A stretch of DNA of 5,213 bases from NCBI GenBank assembly GCA_944390995.1, contig CALXSA010000060.1, positions 1 to 5,213 of the forward strand, in the 5' to 3' direction. A program made the position numbers and the translations under genes. Origin of the DNA: an uncultured Clostridia bacterium. GTDB taxonomy: Bacteria; Bacillota_A; Clostridia; TANB77; CAG-508. Below the pieces are notes generated by a model. That model had not been told where the DNA came from. It saw only the letters and a list, made by a program, of their open reading frames with translations, and did not search any database. This document shows, in pieces, positions 1-5,213 of this stretch (the first letter of the stretch is position 1; every line of letters starts with the position of its first letter).

Positions 1-233
1 TCATATATTTCTGGAACTAGCTCATTAAAAGCATCCTCATAAAAAATTGCAGCTCCGTATTGTCTCTCTACTAACTGGAATGGAGCTTTTCCTTTTCTAA
101 ATCCAGGTATATTGAAATATTTGGCTGTTTTTGTATATACCTTTTTGATTGCTTCTTCAAATTTTTCAGCTTCAATGTTAAAAGTAAGTTTTACCTCGTT
201 TTTGTTTTCTGTGTTTTCCACTTTAATGTTCAT
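1..233 (-). CDS. tig: Trigger factor, N-terminal part (3' end outside the window)
   Basis: Trigger factor is the ribosome-bound chaperone and peptidyl-prolyl isomerase that meets nascent chains at the exit tunnel. Only the first 77 codons are visible, all within the N-terminal ribosome-binding domain. They begin MNIKVENTENKNEVKLTFNI and include the family signature FNIPGFRKGKAP, whose GFRKGK loop docks on ribosomal protein L23. The frame is open to the window edge. The ATG at 233-231 is chosen because an AAAGGGAG ribosome binding site lies 7 nt upstream and because trigger factors normally start this close to the domain. The gene has its own promoter and follows a terminator, so it starts a new transcript. 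In many Bacillota tig is followed by clpP and clpX; that region lies outside this window. Identification is confident despite the truncation. Confidence 0.95.
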   Translation of the reverse strand, partial: MNIKVENTENKNEVKLTFNIEAEKFEEAIKKVYTKTAKYFNIPGFRKGKAPFQLVERQYGAAIFYEDAFNELVPEIY

Positions 234-273
234 ATTTATTCTCCCTTTCCTGATATATTCTATAAGCTTTCTA

Positions 274-301
274 ATTATATCACATTTTTTTTATTTTGCA
301 A
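274..301 (-). promoter_or_regulatory. Sigma-70/SigA-type promoter for tig
   Basis: On the minus strand TTGCAA (301-296) is followed by a 16-nt spacer and a perfect TATAAT (279-274). The -10 box is preceded by TGA, which gives the extended -10 pattern TGnTATAAT. Transcription would start near position 267, leaving a leader of about 33 nt before the tig ATG. The spacer is A-rich and there is no sign of a CIRCE or other stress operator in the leader. The -35 box is only a 4/6 match, but the extended -10 compensates. Confidence 0.75.
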
Positions 302-320
302 TAGTTTACATATTTTTTCT

Positions 321-367
321 TTATAAAATCAGTAAATAATTTGGTTTATATCCAAATTATTTACTGA
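321..367 (-). terminator. Intrinsic terminator overlapping the 3' end of the small membrane protein gene
   Basis: The arms at 367-352 and 344-329 (minus-strand order) are perfectly complementary over 16 bp around a 7-nt loop (351-345). On the minus strand the stem is followed at once by TTTTATAA (328-321), the layout of a Rho-independent terminator. The stem is AT-rich (4 G/C pairs of 16) and the T-run is only four, so efficiency is uncertain, but the length and perfect pairing make chance unlikely. The last 12 codons and the stop codon of the 73-residue gene lie within the hairpin. It separates the phosphoesterase unit from the tig promoter 28 bp further on. Confidence 0.75.
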
Positions 368-550
368 ATTAAGTGGTGTTCCTTCCCATAATTGGTCAAA
401 CTGTTGCATAGTTGTATCCATTTCTTCTTTTGAATTCAACATATTTTCAGTAAACGTGTTTACGCCCCAAATCAGCAAAGCCGAAATTGCAGCAACCAAC
501 AATATTACTCCTATAAAAACAGGGATATTTATTTCAACATTCCTATACAT
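329..550 (-). CDS. Small single-span membrane protein, function unknown
   Basis: The product is 73 residues and I do not recognise its family. After a short N-terminus (MYRNVEIN) residues 9-30 form one strongly hydrophobic helix (PVFIGVILLVAAISALLIWG), probably a membrane anchor. It has no lipobox and no clear signal-peptidase site. The remaining 43 residues are polar and mixed in charge (KEEMDTTMQQFDQLWEG), probably a short helical tail. With Arg3 before the helix and acidic residues after it, the positive-inside rule weakly favours the tail outside. The ATG at 550-548 is preceded by AAGGAG and a nearer GAGAGG, so translation looks real. It starts 32 nt after the phosphoesterase stop, with no promoter between, so the two are probably co-transcribed. 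Its last 12 codons lie in a terminator hairpin. Existence as a gene is likely; its role is unknown. Confidence 0.7.
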   Translation of the reverse strand: MYRNVEINIPVFIGVILLVAAISALLIWGVNTFTENMLNSKEEMDTTMQQFDQLWEGTPLNSVNNLDINQIIY

Positions 551-582
551 ATCCTCTCTACTCCTTTATATCTTTAGTACAT

Positions 583-1287
583 CTAAACCTTTATCAGTTC
601 AAAATTTGTGTAATCAGCACTAATTAATTTATATTCTACGCCATCTATATTCCCCTCAACCGCCTCTTTATGCGACATACCATGCAAATGGCCATAGTAA
701 CATTTATGTATATTATATTTTTCCAGCGTTTTCACAAAAATACTTTTTTCGTTTCTTATTATATCATTTTTATTTATTGGTGGGTAGTGCATAAATGCAA
801 TTTTTTCTTTTTCTTCTCCAAATTTTCTTATTCCATCCTGAATGGAAAGTTCCAATCTCGCATTTTCCCTTTTAAGCATTTTTCCATCTTCTTCAACATC
901 CAGTATATTCCAACCTCTAGTCCCAACAATTATTTTATCTTCTACCAAATAACTATTGTTGTATAAAAACTCTATATTATTAAAATTATTTTCCGTAGTA
1001 AACTCTTCAAGTTTTTTTAAGGTTGTCCACCAATAATCATGATTTCCTTTTAATAAAATTTTGCGTCCTGGCAATTTGTTCAAATAATCAAAATCTAATA
1101 TTGTATCTTTTAAGTACATTGCCCACGAGAAATCTCCCGGCAATATTACACAATCTTCTTCTTTTACTTTTTCTATCCAATTTTTTTTAATTTTCTCTGC
1201 ATGATTCTCCCAATTACTCCCAAAAACCTCCATCGGCTTATTCTCTAAGAAAGATAAATGTAAATCTGCTATCACATAAATTGACAT
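583..1287 (-). CDS. Calcineurin-like metallophosphoesterase (COG1768-like phosphohydrolase)
   Basis: A 234-residue soluble phosphoesterase with the complete metal-binding set of the calcineurin-like superfamily: DLH (D8, H10), GDFSWAM (D52), GNHDYWW (N82, H83), MHYPP (H167) and YYGHLHG (H200, H202). These residues normally hold two divalent metals and carry out hydrolysis of a phosphoester. The substrate cannot be told from sequence. The SWAM and HDYWW variants resemble the uncharacterised 'predicted phosphohydrolase' group COG1768 rather than YfcE- or MPP-type enzymes. No signal peptide or membrane helix is seen, so it should be cytoplasmic. The ATG at 1287-1285 has AAGGAG 8 nt upstream and leads straight into the first beta strand (SIYVIADLH), so the start is secure. 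It has its own promoter and is followed by the small membrane protein gene. GC is about 30 percent, lower than tsaD or lysS. Confidence 0.9.
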   Translation of the reverse strand: MSIYVIADLHLSFLENKPMEVFGSNWENHAEKIKKNWIEKVKEEDCVILPGDFSWAMYLKDTILDFDYLNKLPGRKILLKGNHDYWWTTLKKLEEFTTENNFNNIEFLYNNSYLVEDKIIVGTRGWNILDVEEDGKMLKRENARLELSIQDGIRKFGEEKEKIAFMHYPPINKNDIIRNEKSIFVKTLEKYNIHKCYYGHLHGMSHKEAVEGNIDGVEYKLISADYTNFELIKV

Positions 1288-1316
1288 AGCATTTGCTCCT
1301 TATTTTGGTTTCGTTA

Positions 1317-1345
1317 ATTATATTACTTTTGTAGTTTTTTTTCAA
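1317..1345 (-). promoter_or_regulatory. Sigma-70/SigA-type promoter for the phosphoesterase and small membrane protein genes
   Basis: On the minus strand TTGAAA (1345-1340) is separated by exactly 17 nt from a perfect TATAAT (1322-1317). This is the best promoter match in the window. Transcription would begin near 1310, giving a leader of about 20-25 nt that holds the AAGGAG site for the phosphoesterase. The promoter lies just downstream of the tsaD terminator, so it should start an independent two-gene transcript. No operator-like palindrome is visible around it. Confidence 0.8.
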
Positions 1346-1366
1346 GGCTATTTAGGAAGTTTGTGT

Positions 1367-1401
1367 AAAAAACTGTTTTTAGGGACGGAGAAAAAAAACA
1401 G
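1367..1401 (-). terminator. Probable intrinsic terminator of tsaD
   Basis: On the minus strand CTGTTTTT (1401-1394) pairs with AAAAACAG (1380-1373) around a 13-nt loop, and TTTTTT follows directly (1372-1367). It begins 5 nt after the tsaD stop codon and ends just before the phosphoesterase promoter, where a terminator is expected. The 8-bp stem has only two G/C pairs, so it may be leaky. The loop carries CTCCGTCCCT, which is much richer in GC than its surroundings. Confidence 0.5.
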
Positions 1402-1406
1402 CTGCT

Positions 1407-2393
1407 CTAAATCTTCAAATTTGGTACTGCGTTTAGGTCTAGGTCTGAAGTTACGCCCGACATAAATCTGTAATATCCTGCTGAAGCAATCATTGCAGCA
1501 TTGTCTGTACAAAGTATTGGGTCAGGATAATATATTTTGTACCCTTGCTCCTCCAGCTCTAAAAACGCCTTTCTAATATATGAATTCGCAGAAACTCCGC
1601 CTGCCAATGCAATTTTATTGGTTTTTAGTTCCTTTGCAGCTTTTAAAGTGTTGCCAATCAACATTTCTGTAACATATTTTTCAAAACTAGCACATAGGTC
1701 GGCCTTGTTTATATCTGGGTTTTTGTGATGCAAATTTATAATTGCAGTTTTTATTCCACTAAAACTAAAGTCCAAACCATCAATATGAGTTTTAGGTAAT
1801 TCTATGTTTGCCTCTCCTTCTTTTGCCAGCTTGTCCACCTTTGGACCTCCTGGATAGCCAAGCCCGATTACCCTTGCCACCTTGTCAAAGGCCTCTCCAA
1901 TTGCATCGTCCCTAGTTTTCCCAAGTATTTCAAATTTGTCGTAATCTTTAATATGTACCAGGTGTGTATGCCCACCAGAAATTATAACACATAAAAACGG
2001 AGGCTCCAACTCCTTGTGGCTAATGTAATTCGCTGCAATATGCCCCTCAATGTGGTTCGTTCCAGTAAGCGGTTTTGAAAGTGCATAGCTTAACCCCTTT
2101 GCATATGAAACACCTACCAAAAGCGCACCAACCAGCCCTGGGCCATATGTACACGCAATATTATCTATATCATTAAACTCAATTTCTGCTTCCTCCAAAG
2201 CCTTTTTCATTACATCAGAAATAGCTTCTACGTGATTTCTAGAAGCTATTTCTGGTACGACGCCACCAAATTTTTCGTGTATTTTTATTTGCGAATTTAT
2301 AACATTTGACAAAACCTCTCTGCCATTTTTTACAATGGCAGCAGAAGTCTCATCGCAACTCGTCTCAATTCCTAAAGTAAGTATGTCTTTCAT
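1407..2393 (-). CDS. tsaD: tRNA N6-threonylcarbamoyladenosine synthase subunit TsaD (Kae1/Qri7 family)
   Basis: TsaD transfers the threonylcarbamoyl group from TC-AMP to A37 of tRNAs reading ANN codons, making t6A together with TsaB and TsaE (neither is in this window). The 328 residues are close to the normal bacterial length. Visible motifs in order are [10 protein letters not shown] (8-17, nucleotide-binding start of the ASKHA fold), EIASRNH (48-54), the metal-binding NHIEGH (H114, H118), [10 protein letters not shown] (137-146), [13 protein letters not shown] (162-174), FSFSGIKTA (209-217), LAGGVSAN (263-270) and CTDNAAM (295-301, third metal ligand D297). All expected catalytic features are present. 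The ATG at 2393-2391 fits the family start and has GAGGT 4 nt upstream. The gene lies 21 nt after the site-2 protease stop, so the two are probably co-transcribed. A terminator-like hairpin follows the stop. A 15-bp inverted repeat lies within the early coding region. Confidence 0.97.
   Translation of the reverse strand: MKDILTLGIETSCDETSAAIVKNGREVLSNVINSQIKIHEKFGGVVPEIASRNHVEAISDVMKKALEEAEIEFNDIDNIACTYGPGLVGALLVGVSYAKGLSYALSKPLTGTNHIEGHIAANYISHKELEPPFLCVIISGGHTHLVHIKDYDKFEILGKTRDDAIGEAFDKVARVIGLGYPGGPKVDKLAKEGEANIELPKTHIDGLDFSFSGIKTAIINLHHKNPDINKADLCASFEKYVTEMLIGNTLKAAKELKTNKIALAGGVSANSYIRKAFLELEEQGYKIYYPDPILCTDNAAMIASAGYYRFMSGVTSDLDLNAVPNLKI
2216..2254 (-). repeat. 15-bp perfect inverted repeat inside tsaD
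   Basis: The arms 2216-2230 (CAGAAATAGCTTCTA on the plus strand) and 2240-2254 are exact reverse complements around a 9-nt centre. In tsaD mRNA this would form a 15-bp hairpin over codons 47-60, the conserved stretch [14 protein letters not shown]. No T-run follows on either strand, so it does not look like a terminator. A shorter 8-bp inverted repeat with a 6-nt loop lies about 65 bp closer to the start codon (2320-2341). Its function, if any, is unknown. Confidence 0.6.
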
Positions 2394-2414
2394 TTTTACC
2401 TCACAATTTATTGT

Positions 2415-3146
2415 TCAACTTAGTCCAAATATAGTAGCACATAATTGTGCTAGTGCCCCATACGCCCAACTAATAACTGGCGAAATTATCATTCCCAAAA
2501 TTCCAACTATCCACAACGCAATAAACACAATCTCAAAAATTTGGCTGTGAGTCTCTATCCAATTCTTTGCGTTGTAAGGCAAAAAGCCACACAACACCTT
2601 TGAACCATCAAGTGGTGGTAATGGAATTAAGTTGAATATTCCTAGTCCTAGGTTTGTAATTACAACTGAGCTTAATATTGCATTTACAATAAGACCTGTT
2701 TCTGAAAACATGAATGCAGGTGCAAACTTTGCAATTAAGCAAATTACAATTTCAAACACAATGGCTAGAAGGAAATTCATTATTGGCCCAGCCGCCGCCA
2801 CAATAGCCTCTGCCTTCGCTAGCGAAATATTTCTGTTGAAATTTCTTGGGTCAATCTCCACTGGCTTTCCCCAACCAAAACCAGCAAAAACAAGCATTAT
2901 TGTACCAAAAACATCTAAATGCTTAAACGGGTTTAAATTGAGCCTGCCTTGCATCCTTGGCGTATCATCTCCCAAACGGTCTGCCGCAAAAGCATGCGCA
3001 AACTCGTGGAATGTAATTGCCACCAATATTCCCGGAATAGAAAGCACAAAACTAAGTAGTGCTCCCTCTCTTGAAAACATCGTCATAAACGAGCTAAATA
3101 GCATTAAAGCAATTATCAAAAAAATTATTCTTCTATCTATATACAT
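2415..3146 (-). CDS. Site-2-protease-family membrane metallopeptidase (M50, YwhC-like)
   Basis: A 243-residue polytopic membrane zinc peptidase. Residues 7-23 and about 31-47 are hydrophobic; the zinc motif HEFAH is at 47-51, with E48 the catalytic base. It is followed by the family-typical stretch RMQGRLNLNPFKHLDVFGT and by GWGKPVEIDPRNF (91-103). A further helix carries AAAGPIMNFLLA (117-128), and the second zinc region is FNLIPLPPLDGSK (171-183, D180 as third ligand). There is no PDZ domain, which fits the short YwhC-type group rather than RseP or SpoIVFB. Its substrate is unknown. Start choice: a TTG codon six nt upstream (3152-3150) is in frame, but the AAAGGA site lies only 2 nt from it and 8 nt from the ATG at 3146-3144, so the ATG is preferred. 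tsaD follows after 21 nt. Confidence 0.92.
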   Translation of the reverse strand: MYIDRRIIFLIIALMLFSSFMTMFSREGALLSFVLSIPGILVAITFHEFAHAFAADRLGDDTPRMQGRLNLNPFKHLDVFGTIMLVFAGFGWGKPVEIDPRNFNRNISLAKAEAIVAAAGPIMNFLLAIVFEIVICLIAKFAPAFMFSETGLIVNAILSSVVITNLGLGIFNLIPLPPLDGSKVLCGFLPYNAKNWIETHSQIFEIVFIALWIVGILGMIISPVISWAYGALAQLCATIFGLS

Positions 3147-3154
3147 AAGCAAAA

Positions 3155-3160
3155 TCCTTT
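3155..3160 (-). promoter_or_regulatory. Ribosome binding site that decides the site-2 protease start
   Basis: AAAGGA on the minus strand ends 8 nt before the ATG at 3146-3144, a normal spacing. It is only 2 nt from the alternative in-frame TTG at 3152-3150, which is too close for efficient initiation. This supports the product starting MYIDRR. Confidence 0.7.
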
Positions 3161-3185
3161 TCTAATATATTTAAGTAAATTTCCC

Positions 3186-3213
3186 CATATTTTATTTGCC
3201 ATATTTTATTTGC
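3186..3213. repeat. Tandem 14-bp direct repeat (two copies) in the gap upstream of the site-2 protease gene
   Basis: CATATTTTATTTGC on the plus strand occurs twice head to tail at 3186-3199 and 3200-3213 without mismatch. It lies in the 122-nt AT-rich gap between the PemK-like gene and the protease gene. On the minus strand the first copy contributes to a possible -35 (TTGCAA) and the second to a TAAAAT -10-like box, but the 15-nt spacing is short, so I do not call a promoter. The rest of the gap shows neither a clear terminator for the PemK-like gene nor another gene. Confidence 0.75.
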
Positions 3214-3268
3214 AAAGTATTTTTGAATTTATTATTTATTATGAGTATTCTTATTGTTTTATTCTATA

Positions 3269-3769
3269 TTACATAGTTTCGCTCTTTAAATTATCATAAA
3301 AACTTTTTCTATATTCTTCTATTTTTTCATAACTTACAATACCAATTTTGAAAATTATTTGTTCATTTGGAATTTTATAAATAATATCTGTTTTCACTAA
3401 ACTGTCTTTGTGTAAATTATTTTTTTCATCTTTTTCTAATAATTTATTAGTTTTAAATTTTAATTTATTTAGATTGGAAGATACAAGCATGCCAAAATTT
3501 TCTATTGGAACAGCAGTATTATCTTGATCAATTATTACGAAGAAATGGTTTTCACCTTTTTTTCCATCAGGATAGCTATATTCTTTAACAAAAACTATGT
3601 CTCCAATTTCATAAAAGCTATAAGACTTATAATCTTCATTTAATACATTTTCTACTTTACCTTTATGCCATTCTTCTTCAACAGGATATTCTTCAAATGC
3701 ATCTTTTAAATCTTTGACTTTTCCATATTTATAAGCTGTTTTTAAAAAATCGCTTAATTCTTTTGGCAT
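3269..3769 (-). CDS. PemK/MazF-fold (toxin-like) protein with an extra N-terminal region
   Basis: The product has 166 residues. Residues 53-157 follow the layout of the PemK/MazF family: YEIGDIVFVKEY (first strands), HFFVIIDQD (75-83, the central strand), a charged middle, then DSLVKTDIIYKIPNEQII and KIGIVSYEKIEEYRKSF (122-157), matching the family's 'D-x-x-T-I-P, IGxL' end. By eye, the catalytic Arg of E. coli MazF aligns with His75, so RNase activity is doubtful. Residues 1-50 are helical and charged (FEEYPVEEEWHKGK) and are not part of the usual toxin domain; an attached antitoxin-like or regulatory segment is possible but unproven. No partner gene adjoins it: the flanking gaps are 41 and 122 nt. 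The ATG at 3769-3767 has AAGGAG 7 nt upstream. GC is about 23 percent against roughly 35-40 percent in lysS and tsaD, suggesting acquisition by transfer. Confidence 0.65.
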   Translation of the reverse strand: MPKELSDFLKTAYKYGKVKDLKDAFEEYPVEEEWHKGKVENVLNEDYKSYSFYEIGDIVFVKEYSYPDGKKGENHFFVIIDQDNTAVPIENFGMLVSSNLNKLKFKTNKLLEKDEKNNLHKDSLVKTDIIYKIPNEQIIFKIGIVSYEKIEEYRKSFYDNLKSETM

Positions 3770-3810
3770 GATTAATCTCCTTTTTACTCTATCTTTATAT
3801 ATTAGTTACA

Positions 3811-5213
<1,403 letters not shown>

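Noticed and set aside
112..339. Plus-strand open frame of 75 codons
   Set aside because: It runs antisense through tig and its promoter, is almost all Phe/Ile/Ser as expected from the complement of A-rich coding DNA, and has no ribosome binding site.
450..463. GTAAAC-GT-GTTTAC inverted repeat in the small membrane protein gene
   Set aside because: Arms of only 6 bp, internal to coding sequence and with no promoter near it; within chance expectation.
2435..2452. 7-bp hairpin TAGCACA/TGTGCTA near the end of the site-2 protease gene
   Set aside because: It has no T-run on either strand and lies before the stop codon, with tsaD closely following, so it is not a credible terminator.
2654..2665. 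12-bp palindrome TTGTAATTACAA within the site-2 protease gene
   Set aside because: AT-rich and lying in coding sequence far from any promoter; probably chance.
2815..2826. 12-bp perfect palindrome TTCGCTAGCGAA within the site-2 protease gene
   Set aside because: It is inside well-conserved coding sequence (FLASA-region codons), has no loop and no second copy that I could find, and a 12-bp palindrome is not rare enough in 5 kb to call an operator.
2632..3165. Plus-strand open frame of 177 codons
   Set aside because: It is antisense to the site-2 protease gene, whose zinc motifs are intact; the antisense product resembles no family and lacks a convincing ribosome binding site.
3147..3268. Possible promoter for the site-2 protease gene (TTGCAA with TAAAAT, spacing 15)
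   Set aside because: The spacing is too short and the boxes come from the AT-rich tandem repeat, so I would not annotate it without a mapped start site.

Overview
The window comes from a low-GC Gram-positive bacterium, most likely a Clostridia-type member of the Bacillota. Three things suggest this: AT-rich DNA with AT-rich intergenic gaps, strong AGGAG-type ribosome binding sites, and TTGNNN/TATAAT promoters. The gene content also fits (a short YwhC-like site-2 protease, a COG1768-like phosphoesterase). I cannot name a genus from this sequence alone. All six genes lie on the minus strand, so they read from high to low coordinates, and the ends of the window cut lysS (5' end missing) and tig (3' end missing).

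In order of transcription: lysS (lysyl-tRNA synthetase, 5213 to 3811); a very AT-rich gene for a PemK/MazF-fold protein with an extra N-terminal region (3769 to 3269); a site-2-protease-family membrane metallopeptidase (3146 to 2415); tsaD (tRNA t6A synthesis, 2393 to 1407), 21 nt behind the protease; a calcineurin-like metallophosphoesterase (1287 to 583); a 73-residue single-span membrane protein (550 to 329); and the start of tig (trigger factor, from 233).

The transcription punctuation is unusually readable for a short window. tsaD ends at a small intrinsic-terminator-like hairpin (1367-1401). A near-consensus promoter (TTGAAA-17-TATAAT, 1317-1345) then starts the phosphoesterase/small-membrane-protein pair. 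That pair ends at a 16-bp perfect hairpin plus T-run, which overlaps the last 12 codons of the small gene (321-367). A second promoter with an extended -10 (274-301) drives tig. The phosphoesterase and membrane protein therefore look like a self-contained two-gene unit. Upstream of tsaD the boundaries are less clear: the lysS/PemK gap is only 41 nt, and the 122-nt gap before the protease holds a 14-bp tandem repeat but no convincing promoter or terminator.

Most of this is core housekeeping: translation (lysS, tsaD), protein folding (tig) and membrane proteolysis. I see no clear new multi-gene system. The items most worth a second look are a 15-bp perfect inverted repeat inside tsaD, the terminator built into the coding end of the small membrane protein gene, and the lone low-GC PemK-like gene inserted between housekeeping genes.
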